A stretch of 64,000 nucleotides of DNA from Holotrichia oblita (taxonomy: Eukaryota > Arthropoda > Insecta > Coleoptera > Scarabaeidae). Numbering within the stretch: the stretch's first letter is position 1; each line of letters starts with the position of its first letter. The stretch is taken from contig CM043018.1 in the NCBI GenBank assembly GCA_023690525.1, forward strand, positions 60,922,377 through 60,986,376, read 5' to 3'. Shown one piece after another: positions 14,282 to 25,192 of the stretch. The notes under the pieces were generated by a model. That model did no database searches, was not told the DNA's origin, and saw only the letters and a list, made by a program, of their open reading frames with translations. The position numbers and the translations under genes are program-made.

Positions 14282-14310
14282 TTTATTAACAATAGATATT
14301 TACATTTATT
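14282..14310 (-). promoter_or_regulatory. Poly(A) signals of the mRpL53 bicistronic transcript
   Basis: Two AATAAA hexamers on the minus strand, at 14310-14305 (overlapping the stop codon of the small ORF) and 14287-14282. I noticed no AATAAA between the end of mRpL53 and the end of the small ORF, which fits one mRNA carrying both frames. Confidence 0.6.
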
Positions 14311-14488
14311 CTACTGGTTTAATTGTAACAAATCTTGAAATAACAAATACTACTGCAATAGTTGTTATTACAAAACAAACAACAGTTGTATAAAATGTTT
14401 CTTCTGTAAAAATATCGGTGAAAGCTGGAATTTCATTATAAACATTTTCAATTAGTCTCAAATGTATATTTTTTGTATGTTTCACCAT
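14306..14488 (-). CDS. 60-residue single-pass membrane protein, second cistron after mRpL53
   Basis: The protein has a polar N-terminus (MVKHTKNIHLRLIENVYNEI), an acidic stretch and one hydrophobic segment near residues 33-54 (TTVVCFVITTIAVVFVISRF), ending TIKPVE. Its ATG overlaps the mRpL53 stop codon by one base (TAATG). The start context is strong, with A at -3 and G at +4. A poly(A) signal overlaps its own stop codon. I do not recognise the family; it resembles in shape the small single-span proteins of the mitochondrial inner membrane. Translation could follow termination-reinitiation on the mRpL53 mRNA. Coding status rests on position, start context and the transmembrane segment, not on homology. 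Confidence 0.6.
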   Translation of the reverse strand: MVKHTKNIHLRLIENVYNEIPAFTDIFTEETFYTTVVCFVITTIAVVFVISRFVTIKPVE

Positions 14489-15089
14489 TATTTCTTTAAT
14501 TTCTTCTGCAATTTTGTTTTTGTTGGAATAAATGTGGAAACAGGCTCTTCAATTTTTGCTTGAGAACTAATGTGTTTGTTGAATTGTTGAAATATCTCCA
14601 AAACTGTTAAATTGTTTGCCAGAAACTTAACGCTCCTACAATCTAGAAAGTCAGTGAAAGATTCAAGTAACTCACTAATGTATTACCCTGAGTCAATTAG
14701 ATCAATCTTAATTTGTGGCTCACTCCTATCACAAACAATGTTAGTTTTAATTTTGCAGTTTAGGTTGCTATTTGTTACTTTAACACTGGTAACAAAATGT
14801 AGGAAATCTCTGTAATAGATATTAAGATTGAGCATTCCAGAATATTTATATATACGACGCGCTTGCGTCTATTTCTGTTTATAAATAGCCAAGAAAAATC
14901 AATATACTTTTAGTGTATTTTAAGGTTAAGATATTTATCTCACCTTACTGTTACTGCATTTTGATGAAAAGGGTCAAATTGTACTTGAATTTTTTTTACT
15001 GGTTTCAAATTTACTAACTTTAATTCTTTAGTAATTGCACTAATTACACCAGCAGATCTGGTAAAAGTTCCGCTAAAGTATATGGACAT
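14488..15089 (-). CDS. mRpL53: Mitochondrial large ribosomal subunit protein mL53
   Basis: A three-exon gene read on the minus strand: 15089-14944, 14809-14687 and 14635-14488, with introns of 134 and 51 bases, GT-AG borders and consistent phase 2 junctions. It gives 138 residues, the usual size. The start MSIYFSGTFTRSAGVISAI, then LKLVNLKPVKKIQVQFDPF, is the typical mL53 N-terminus. Exon 2 has RDFLHFVTS and TNIVCDRSEPQIKIDLI, and exon 3 has NNLTVLEIFQQFNKHISS. mL53 is a metazoan-specific component of the mitoribosomal large subunit near the L7/L12 stalk base. The ATG context (AAAG before it) is good. All exons are too short to show as long open frames, so this gene is easily missed. Its stop overlaps the start of the small ORF at 14306-14488. 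Confidence 0.9.
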
Positions 15090-16925
15090 CTTTGCCGCGT
15101 TATTTTAACACGATATAAAATTATACTGGGTTCGGATTCGTATAAAACACTTCTATAGAACTTTCTTCAGAACTCAGTTGATACAAATTTGTCATGAATA
15201 TTACAAATCTTGAAAATTAAAGTAATGTTATGGTTATAGATTAACATTCACTGATGTTAACCTATCAAACGAACGCGAAAGATAAATGTCATAAAGCATA
15301 CACGTGATCCACGTGACCAACGTAATGCCTACAGGTATGACAAAATCACAAAACACATGTTACTGTAAAAGTTACTGGTGGCAATTTCACATTTTTAATC
15401 GTACAAAGTACAAAGGTTTATGAATAAATAAGAAATTATTAAGGTAATATTAGGATTCGATTATAGACGATTGGCCGAAGAGTAAATAATTTAAGTAATG
15501 TACTTAATTCAAAATTCTATATCATTGAAAGGCTTCTGGTAATAAGCCACGGAAGAGAAACATATTTTAACAATATTGCTGATATACAACTGTAAGTCTA
15601 TGCCTAAAAGATGTACTGCGGTAATAAAGGCAAAAGGATATCCAACAAAATATTAATCAGTTTTATTGTATTTTTCATCCAATATTAACAACAATTTCCT
15701 GTTTCCTTATTTATCTGTTCACATGCATTTAAAAGCTTTAAGTATTTATAATGTAAACTGTCCAATCATGAGCAAATGAAAGTGTGCGCTTTTTTATGTT
15801 GGTATGCCAAAATTTCAAAATTTAGTAAACAATACTTTTGAACGCATTGGGCGGGGCATAAGTGGTGTACCAATATGGCTTCCGGACTACGGAAAATTGT
15901 AAGTATCGTCCCACGCATAGATGAAATATAATATAGATGCGTCAGATAACGTATGTCAATCATAACCATGTTTTGCGCCATCTACTGAGTACGTTCGCAT
16001 TATTATGCGAAAGCGCGACGCTTAAATATACCAAAGCGTACGATGCATTTGATTTCAATTTATATTTAATGAATTAATACAAAACATAAATAACAAATAT
16101 GTATATATAAGGTATATTGTATTTTTATGAACAAAGTAAATTACAAAAGGATAACATATTTGATAGAAATAAGGGCCGATTTCGTAATAAAACCTAATGC
16201 CGTATTATTATTTAAAGTCACTATTAAATACAAATTGACTTTCATAAAAAAATAGTGTTATGCGATCATTAATTGATATATTCCTAAAGTCCTTTTTGAT
16301 GTACCGTTAAACTACCATACTCATTACTTAACCGAGAATAAACCGAATGAAGGACATTATTATGAAATCGGACCGTAAGTACATAAGAATTCTGTATACA
16401 ATAGAATTTTTCTATACAATAGAAAAAAGAAACAGAAATTTAAGTTAATGATGAGTAATTATATTATTTATAAGCCATTTAGCCCCCTGCTGCAATTTGT
16501 TTATAATATGAACAAAAGTCGGAGTTGATGCTTTTACTGCTGTGGCCGGTTTAAATACAGAGAAATACGAAAATTTTATGGTAAGTATTTCAGCTCCGGT
16601 TCCATAAGAAGATTTTCATGGCTATAGGTTGAGACCATACATTTTCACTACATATATTGTTATGTTATAATTTGGCAAGTTCTCAGCTGGAACTTCTTCA
16701 AAAATTCTCCGAAAAATGATTGTAAGTGAAACCTTTTTCATTAGTATGAAGCAATATCGTAGATGTCTACCAAAATAGGACGCCCATAGAAATAATATAA
16801 AAAATATTCAAATCATACTAAAACGACATAATATTAATAACTCAATTCAAAACTACCTTAGTCCACTGATAAAAATAGGTGAAAAGCGCACGATCGCTGA
16901 AATGTTAAAATTTTTGCCGCAACAA
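15090..16925. other. Intergenic, upstream of mRpL53
   Basis: No gene seen. The string AAGTGGTGTACCAATATGGC near 15860 recurs near 18476, marking a small dispersed repeat. The 15975-15988 segment (GCGCCATCTACTGA) is a CTCF-like motif. The open frame at 15766-15981 (minus) overlaps these repeats and is not supported as a gene. Confidence 0.5.
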
Positions 16926-16927
16926 CA

Positions 16928-17225
16928 AAACGCATAATGAGAATTATTAGGCCGAAAGCTTACTTGGAATATTTAAAACTGAATATGCAGTAGACAACAA
17001 TCTATTATTAGACCCAAATTGATCATTAGTAAAATGATTTCTACAAACTCGTCGATTTTAATATACATTTTCTGGTGGCAAATTACGAATTTCATCATTA
17101 CAGTACTTGATCCATTTTTTAAACATATCCATATTTTTCGCTGTATTAGGAAAACAGTGTCTGCTACCATATTTTACTGCAAAACCATTTTTATAACGCA
17201 GCGTGGACCTTCCATATTAGTTAAT
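16928..17225 (-). pseudogene. THAP-domain fragment (broken)
   Basis: Read on the minus strand, this segment gives CVIKNGF, HCFPNTAKNMDMFKKWI, NLPPENVY, a TAA stop, then RRVCRNHFTNDQF and LNIPS. This is the order of a THAP zinc finger: Cys at the start, a FP-x-W block and the C-x-x-H-F motif. One in-frame stop follows the NVY segment, and the second cysteine of the first pair is not obvious. THAP domains occur in P-element-type transposases and in host regulators; with no catalytic part visible nearby, a transposon relic is the more likely origin. Confidence 0.6.
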
Positions 17226-17903
17226 TATTAAATTATGATAATATGCTAGAACACTAAAATAATTAACATGCAACTAAATACAAAATGAAACAATAAAACC
17301 AAAGTAATTAAATATTGTGTTTGAAGAAAGAAAAGAACTCGAAATAATCAATAATATTGAACACAACGCTTAAACCAATTATACATTGACAATAATTTGA
17401 CAAATGTCAATTAAATCAAAATTAAACAAATTAACATTTGAACAGCATTATTGCATTGCAGCGCCTCTCATGGGGACGTTCGCATAAAAAATATTGGTAG
17501 TAGTCATGGTAATCTAGTGAAACCGGCCTGGTCCCACGCCTATTAGACCCAAGGCCCACAAATGTCATAATTTGACAATATAAACGCTCAATATGTAATA
17601 GTTTATTTATGTACCTACATACAGGCGCACCAATTGAAATTTTCCAATTACGGCCCTGTACATTGTTTTTATGTCAAACACTGACCTATGAAATGTTATT
17701 TCCGACGAATTCTTCTTGTTAAGGCTGTTTCTACTCTTGCAGCTAGGTAGAGCACAAGAACCCATTATGGGTGCATTCCGAAATCTGCTTACTGAGTACT
17801 GACAGTACTGAATTAGTGTTCCGTAATCAGATTATGCATGCTGAGGAAACTATACAAAGCGCCATGTCAGTAAAGAGTGACGTCACAAGTTACTGCTGAA
17901 ACT

Positions 17904-18091
17904 GGGGGGTTATTCTCGAATCTGAGGGAATGGAAATTTCAAGAGAATTGTCAAAAAATTCCTACAATTTCAATAGTTCCTATTCTGGAGTTGACTTTCT
18001 CACTTTTTCGTAACGAGTAGTATCGAGGAGTGAGCGGTGAAAGTTACTCCCTGGGAGTGCTATTTTTCCACTGTTTCGAGAATAACCCCCC
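17904..18091. mobile_element. 188-bp MITE with GGGGGGTTATTCTCGAA inverted ends
   Basis: GGGGGGTTATTCTCGAA at the left end is answered by TTCGAGAATAACCCCCC at the right end, a perfect 17-bp terminal inverted repeat. The interior has no coding frame. A target duplication could not be fixed with confidence. Confidence 0.8.
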
Positions 18092-18724
18092 TGCTGTTGG
18101 TTATGAGGTGAAGTCAAGGTCACATATAAACGGGCTGGCAACTATTTGAAAGAAAACATCCTATTATCTAATTAGATTCTTCATATTTTGATATTGGTTG
18201 AACTGGGTGTGCCATGTGTAATGTGTACGCTGTTGACTGTGTATTTTAGTAGAGTTTATATGCTGTCAAGCACTGATACATCAACCGAACTATAGTGAAT
18301 GGCTGAAATCGTTACGAAATTGCGGGACGGCATATGCTCAATTACCTTACTGAACTATCACGGAACGATCTCTGCTCTGCGATCTCAGTAAAATCATATA
18401 ACTGTAAGAACTGAAATAATCAAATAATACAACCATACATGACATATACACTAGAATCTACGTATTTGACGTAAAGTGGTGTACCAATATGGCCGTTGCC
18501 TGCGTCGTTTTAGCCACGTGATAGCGTCTCCTTACTTATTCTATCTCAATGGTTTTTATTGTCTCATTTGACAGTAATCAATATTATATCAATTTGAAAT
18601 CCTAAGTAGTAAAATTTACGCAACTAAAATAGTGCATTTACTATCATTTGCTCACGATTGTACTATTGATTTCATAATGATCTGGGACAGTAAAACTGAC
18701 ATAACGTAGTTATTTTCATATTTT

Positions 18725-19987
18725 TTAATAGTGTAAATGTGATGTGTGTGTCTCCTCATCCTCATTGCATAGTCTACATAGAGGCTCGTTCTTAAAGATG
18801 CCAATTTTATGTAGATATTTCCTTAGACAGCCGTGTCCCGTTATTAAGCTCGTGACTGTTCTAAGCTGTAACCGGTTGAGAGCCAGTACATCTGCTGTTA
18901 ACTGCCGTGATGGCTGCCGCATCATTCGTTTGCTACGAGTCTGCCCTTCAGCGCTCTTCCAGAGTGCCTGGTGTGTTTTTATGATCCACTCAGCCACTGT
19001 TCCCCGTATCGCGGTCTTGGTTATCGCCCGACCCGATTGAGGTCCGGTGAATATTGTTGCAGAACCTTTTTTTGCTAGCTTGTTTGCTATTTCGTTACCT
19101 GGTACACCCTTATGTCCCGGCACCCACACCAAGGTTACCTTGTTGTGTTTGGCCAGGGTTCTTAGGTTTTCCAGGCAATCCCAAGCTAGCCTCGAGGTTA
19201 TCTGATAAACTGCTAGTGTCTTTAGGGCCGCTTGGCTATCCGACAGGATATGGATCAGCTGACTCCTTGGTTGTCGCTCTAATGCTGTTAGAGCACATGC
19301 ATCTATTACTAGTATTTCCGTTTGGTATACGGTGGTATATTGCCCTAGTGTCATATATTCTTTATGATTTAGGGGTTCACTATATATACCTGCTCCAGAA
19401 CCTGTGGTTCTTCTTGACCCATCTGCGTACCAGATCTGGGTTTGGTCCCCTGGTTCCTGTTTTTCTCTCCACTTATCCCAGTCTAGGACAACCTTGAAGG
19501 GTTTATCGAAGGAGGGTTTGGAAATCATTGTATCACTACCCATCTCAAAGATGGGATTTGTGATTTCAGTCGTGATGCTGGTGTGACCTGAAGTGTTCTG
19601 GTCTCTCCAGTTTCCACCACATTTCAGTCTATATGCCCCCATTCTTGCTTCCCCCCTTATGTAAATATCCAAGGGGGGTAAGTTTAGCATGGTTTCCATG
19701 GCAGCTGTTGGCGTGCTTTTTGTCGCCCCAATGATACACAGGCAGGCCAACCTCTGTACCTTTGCGAGTTTTGCACTTGCTTGCTTCTGTGTAGTTTTAG
19801 TCCACCATATCAGACAGCAATAGGTTAGCATAGGTCCTACCACTGCAGTGTACAGCCAGTACATCATACGTGGCTTTAATCTCCATGTTTTCCCAATTGT
19901 TCTGCGGGTGGTCATTAGTGCTCGTTTGCACTTTTCTGTCATCTGTTCAAGATGTTTATTCCGTGTTAACTTCGAGTCAAAAGCCAA
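18725..19987 (-). pseudogene. RT C-terminus plus RNase H frame of the non-LTR element
   Basis: This 420-residue open frame is the best-preserved part of the retrotransposon. RNase H acidic residues are visible in YADGS, QTEIL, LSDSQ and GNEIA, so the fold could still be encoded. The first methionine is internal to the ancestral protein: the upstream frame (20203-20015, with LRVNPAKATLVPFAKRRK) is the same protein, separated by a stop or shift near 20010. Confidence 0.85.
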
Positions 19988-20247
19988 TCCTAAGAATTTA
20001 ATCTCTTGACTGAATTATACAGTTTCATTATAAAGCGTTGGTGGTGTTTCCAGCTTTCTTCTTTTCGCAAATGGAACTAGTGTTGCTTTCGCAGGATTAA
20101 CTCTTAGGTTTTCCTGCATGCACCATCCTTCCGTTGTTTTCAGACCATTTTGCATAAGTTCTGAAATAGTACTTGCACTTTTTCCACTAATGAGTATTGC
20201 CAAGTCATCTGCATACCCCTGGGTATAGTGGCCGGCATCGTTTAAAG

Positions 20248-20670
20248 TTACAAGCAGTTTGTCGATGACAGGATCCCACAGTAGAGACTACAGAATCCCC
20301 GGAGAGGGAGAGAGGCTGGGGGAGGGGAGGAGGAGCTTGGTTCATCGTATGGAAGATAGGCAGAAGCGATTATTAGCTTCTTACATATTTCATTGCCGTC
20401 ATCAAGTCTTATGGCTGCCAGGTCTCTAGAACAGAAATTCAGCAGCGTTAGTGACTGTATACTCTTCCTGGTAAATATACAGGATCGTACTTTGTCAGAG
20501 TGTACGTCGTAGATTACATTACCTTTGCCTTCGCTAAGTCCTGCTACTCGTCCCATGACAAGCCAGGGTTCCTGTATTAGGGCTATGTCAATGCTGCTCG
20601 AGGCTAGCAGCTTGCATAAAGAGACGGATGGTGCCTTACTATTCTGATTTATCTGGATTACCCTCAGCAT
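20248..20670 (-). pseudogene. Endonuclease domain fragment of the non-LTR element
   Basis: The frame begins MLRVIQINQNSK, the classical start of the exonuclease-endonuclease-phosphatase domain, and has the catalytic glutamate in LIQEPWL. A normal domain is about 220-240 residues; here homology stops after about 110 residues at a proline/serine-rich junction near 20320-20280. Confidence 0.8.
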
Positions 20671-21535
20671 TTTTGGTATCCTCCTACCTCCCTACTATTT
20701 TAAAGGCCAGCTGGGTTAGTTCTAGGTAGGGTTTGAGGCCCATGCTGTTTAAAACCTTTAAAGATTTTTCGTCGATATTCAAGGCGTAGGTTGTTCCCTT
20801 GGGTTCTTGCTTTCTTGAAACGACGCGCCACTCATTCGTTGTTAGCCCTTTCTTCTGGGTTTCTAGGAGTTTGAAAATCTTCTTCGTTGTTATTGTCCCC
20901 AGAAATTCCTTCGAGATCCAGGCGACGATTTTTGTGGTTTTGACGATGTCGCTTGCCAGACCGACTCTTAGGACAGTGTTCTCCCCTGCGTCTACCTTAG
21001 GAATAGTCTCCATCAGCTATGACTTCGACTTCTCGTTACCACAGCATAGCTGTACCTAAACTGGGGTGCTACGCCTGGCTCACACTTCCAGATCTCCATT
21101 ACAGCCATCTGTATTTTCTTGGACTGCTCCTCGGATAGTTTCTCCTCAGGATACTTGTCCAGTGTTAAAGCCATCTTTACAGCGGTAAGTGCTTGGTTGC
21201 ATAGAGTCTGCACCAACCTCTTGCTTCTGTTTACCGCGATTGGTCCTTTGCTTTCTGGGTCTTATCGGTTCCCCAGCAGCTTTCGCAGCTTGTATAGCCT
21301 GCTACCGTTTCTGTGCTCCGGAAACCTTAGGTTTTACAATATTCATGCGGTTCATCGCTGAGGCCACATGCTTTAGTGCAGTTTCGTCATCTTTTGGGCT
21401 TGCAGATCTATTGTTTTCCCGAGATACTTGCTGCCACTTCGTTGTTTCGGGGCCAGTGGTTTGACAAATCGTGCCTTCCTCTAGCTCCATTTTTGGGGTT
21501 TCCTCAACTCGAGGTTCGCCGGGACCGAAAGATTA

Positions 21536-24500
21536 ATCGAAAATGTGAAAAGCATGATAGGTCAATTTTAAAAAATGAAAGTTATTGCAAAATTTCGTTG
21601 AAAAAGTGCTATATTTACTCATATATTTTTTATGAAGTGATGCTTCTGCAACAACAGAATGTTGTTCCCAAGTTACTCCATTATCTAAGCATTAAAATTA
21701 CAGTATAAATTTAAAATTAAATGCATTGATTATACAGAGTCTTTGGAAAGTGTAAAGTCCTACTTGCTTGAAAAGTATAAATGCAGCTCCCTGTATATAT
21801 TTAGTGCCTCGTGTTTCCAGTTAGACAAAAAGTCATATTTGTACAAGGTTGTATGGCGTTATTCTCAGCAGTAATCATATTAGATTAAAATTTATTGCGA
21901 ATGCATTTGTCTGTTTACCACTACACATCGACAAATGTGTACTTGCGAACAGAAAAATGTATTTCCGCTTAACTCTCACGATCTTACTTACTATGTTCCG
22001 TATTGACTTGAGTAGTAATGCGGTGTCAGTTACGATTCAAAATTTAGAGTAACATTACTGAAAATGTAGCTAAATATTTTGTTTTGCTGTTTATTAAACA
22101 GAAAAAATCTATCTGTGAGCATTTCTCAGATATTGATATTAAGTTTGACACCTTATTTATATTTCATTATTCAAGAAATTGTTTTATATAACCTCGTTTG
22201 TCTTTTATTGTGGTAATTTACGTTTTGGTGTTCAAGCTGTTAGTATTTTACAATATTAAATTGGTCGTCAAATATCGATTTTCGAAAGTGACCTCGGTAA
22301 AATTGGAAAAATTTAACATTGATCGTGAAAAATTAGATCACCGTAATAATTCCGTATTAACAAAATTAAGAGTTTATATGTATCTAGTAAGTAAAATACA
22401 AAAAAACGGAGCCTATAGTTTATCATGAGCAATGTATGAAATGCGGAAGATATTTTATTTAAAATGAGAAAGTTGGCACACAGTTTTTGGTGATATTGGT
22501 AACAGTAAATTATTGTTAACATTTAAATTCAGTACAAGTAAACTCGATGTTTTGGTCCATCAAACAAATACACATATCATGCCATTTGAAAACCTGTAAA
22601 GAAGGTGAAAATTTCAGTACTTCTTATATAAGTATAATTGCATTTTCATTTCTTCATTCATGCAGAGTATAAAGTAGCACGTAGAGTAAAAGTTGCATCG
22701 TTTGTAAAGCAGGATTCATCTGCAAACATGCGTGCACTTTTCGCTGCAAAAAGTATCTTGTTTCTCTAAGTCCACTGTCGACTATCTGCGCAGAGTGTGA
22801 TAAGATGAAAGATCCTATCACATCTAATAGGAATTTGTTGGAAATTCTATTTGGATTCATGGGAACTTTGGCATACTTTACTATAACGCAAATGCATATC
22901 GGCATCAACATATTTCTGTCACTGCAAAACTAAGCTTCTTTATTACGTATTGTCACAACGGGAAAACTACATGGAATCAAATGCAAAGGTATAAATCAAC
23001 ATTTCTAACCTGGAAAACTATTAAGTATTTGACTCAATAACAATTTGTCTTTTTTATGTTGACATTTTGTGCAAAAACACAAAAATACGGAGTCCCATCG
23101 TGATCTTTCAAAAGAGGGGGTTTCTGTTTGCATTTAAATATTTTGCTGCTATTACATTTAAAAAATTATACCTATTAGTAGTAAGTATATCATCGAAAAA
23201 TCTAACAAAGTAATTTTGCTCATTTCATATTTTGTTGTGGACAATGAGCAATCAATACAGTTTATACAAAAGACTTTCTAGTACTCTTCTAGAAAACTTC
23301 ATATTTATATCTGTGTACTTTTTGCAATACTTACGTTTTCTTATATTGTAACTTTTCAATAATGATTCAGGCATGGCAAATTCGATACACATGCCAGCAG
23401 CGTATGCAATTTTGCATTTAATTTAAATTATAAGAAAAAATGTACGTACTATATTCACCATTGGACGGTTAAGCGAGCTCACCGATCGTGGCATATTTAT
23501 ACACAACTGCATGCGCGACTTATTTGCAATTCAAAGTGTACGGCGAGTTACCGATTTCAAGCCCAATAGCGCTCGAAATATCTCCGATTATGAATACGGT
23601 ATGTATATGCCAACATTAATAATGAATTATCTACGTGCCTTGGCGCATTTCATAGATATAGTTTTTGTTTAATAATGTTAAGCAGAAAAAACATAATTCA
23701 CAAAAAAAGATGCAAGTTTATCCTTTATTATAATTGTTCAAAATTTGATGTTAATTTGCACAATGTCTTTATTAAAGAATTACATATTAAGGACAACGGG
23801 TATAAATTACGCTAAAGAAGCCTTCTAAAATGAAATTATTTTCATTTTGGTCGCTTGTACTTAAACATATTTATACTATATTTATATCCGTGATGACAGT
23901 ATGTGCGACAGTTATTATTTAATTTAGGCTTTGTTAAATCATAGTTAAATGTATTATCCTATTTGCACGTAATGGTCAATTTCTAAAAACTAATTTTGTT
24001 CCATTTGTCGGTGTATATATGAACGCTCGACTACGTTTATGAATAAGCATTGTATGTATATTATGTCTTATTATTACTATTACTATTATTATATGTGGCT
24101 TAGGAAAATGATCGACAATTTCGAATTTCTCTTTTCTATAGTGATGTTTTGACGAAAGCCGTAAATTTTTAAATGTAATACTGCGTACCCGCTTACCTAT
24201 CTAACTTTTAAAGATTATTCAATTATTCAATATACCTCTTCCAATAAAAATGTTTTGTCCGATATTTTTTTGGCTGTATGCCAGTATTGGTAACTGGCAA
24301 ATACATACGTAATATTGATCGCAAATAGGTTGCTATTAGGCTTATATTTCTACAGATATATCTCAATAATAAAACTGTATGATTTTTTATGTAAATCAAG
24401 TTTTTGTAAGGTATTTAAAAGAACAAATTCGACTCTAAAAATATGGTTGTCATCATGGCTGTTATAGTACACTGTAGATGTGTGACAAGGAAAATTCAAA

Positions 24501-25190
24501 TAGATCGGTAATCGCATAATAGTAAAAGTTCGCTTCAACAACTTCAAATTAAAGATCCTAAACCATTTATTATATGTACTCGTCCAAAATAATCTTCTAT
24601 AATTTGGCAACAGTTTGCCGGGCATCAGAACGATTCTTTTTTAAATCGAACGAAGAATAATTACATGCCATGCCCTCTAGTATTTCTACTGCACCTTGAC
24701 GTAATGACATGTAACGATATTTTCAGAATATGTTCCAATGAATGTCTTAAATAAAGTAGTTGAATACTTAGTTATTAGTCAAGCATTCACGATACAACAA
24801 TATTGTTTTGGTCTAGTAATAAATCTTCTGTTAGGATAGTTTTGCTAGTAACGTGTGCCGGAAACCCTTCATATTCGAAGTATTTTATAATTTATATTCT
24901 TTTTATTAGTATTTTATCTCTTTTTATCTTTTATTACAAAATAAACTGTAATTTCAATAATAAACTGAAGCATTAGACAATCTTAATGTTTTATTAGAAA
25001 AATGTCTACTAGTGTATTTCTCAAGGGCTTTCTATTTGGATATCAGATTTGTATGATGGTCTTCGACTAAACTTCATATACGATAAACAAAAATTCTGAT
25101 TTTATCAAAAGCAATGATTGAGAAAACGAAAAAATAAGTGCTATTTGATGTAATGAATAAAAGTGTACAGTGCTTGCCGCATTTACGTTA
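21536..25190. other. Intergenic, no confident gene
   Basis: Two minus-strand open frames, 24350-24625 and 22654-22911, have no clear domain. The second has an amphipathic segment followed by a hydrophobic one, loosely like the C-terminal third of insect gustatory receptors, but the end motif is missing. A GC-richer island at 23430-23670 is open in one plus-strand frame for about 80 codons (LSELTDRGIFIHN, DFKPNSARNISDYEYG) with a possible donor near 23600. None is strong enough to call. Confidence 0.35.
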
Positions 25191-25192
25191 TA

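Larger units (their letters stand above)
18725..21535 (-). mobile_element. Non-LTR retrotransposon with RNase H, internally deleted and broken
   Basis: Read on the minus strand, the element has an ORF1 broken into frames at 21490-21302, 21216-21013 and 21013-20684. A polyprotein start at 20670 follows, with an apurinic-type endonuclease (RVIQINQNS, IALIQEPWL). About 110 residues later the endonuclease breaks off at about 20270 and the next readable part is already the RT palm with YADD at 20215-20204, so the rest of the endonuclease and most of the RT are deleted. A frame at 19987-18725 carries the end of RT (VGPMLTYCCLIWW), an RNase H domain (YADGSR, YQTEILVIDAC, ILSDSQAAL, WVPGHKGVPGNEIANKLA) and a C-terminal Cys/His stub (CRLCNEDEETH) that is cut short. 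The RNase H places it in the I/R1/LOA/Jockey-related group; the exact clade is uncertain. It cannot move on its own. Confidence 0.88.

Noticed and set aside
15766..15981. 71-codon minus-strand frame
   Set aside because: It overlaps a small dispersed repeat shared with 18470 and a CTCF-like motif and shows no domain.
18744..19586. Plus-strand frames of 98, 147 and 60 codons
   Set aside because: They are antisense shadows of the RNase H frame of the non-LTR element.
22654..22911. Minus-strand frame with a segment (HSAQIVDSGLRETRYFLQRK) loosely like the C-terminal part of a gustatory receptor
   Set aside because: The diagnostic last transmembrane motif (T-Y-x-x-x-x-x-Q-F) is absent downstream and no upstream receptor exons could be assembled.
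24350..24625. 91-codon minus-strand frame beginning MPGKLLPNYRRLFWTSTYN
   Set aside because: Codon content is AT-driven, no domain is seen and no neighbouring exon fits; probably chance.
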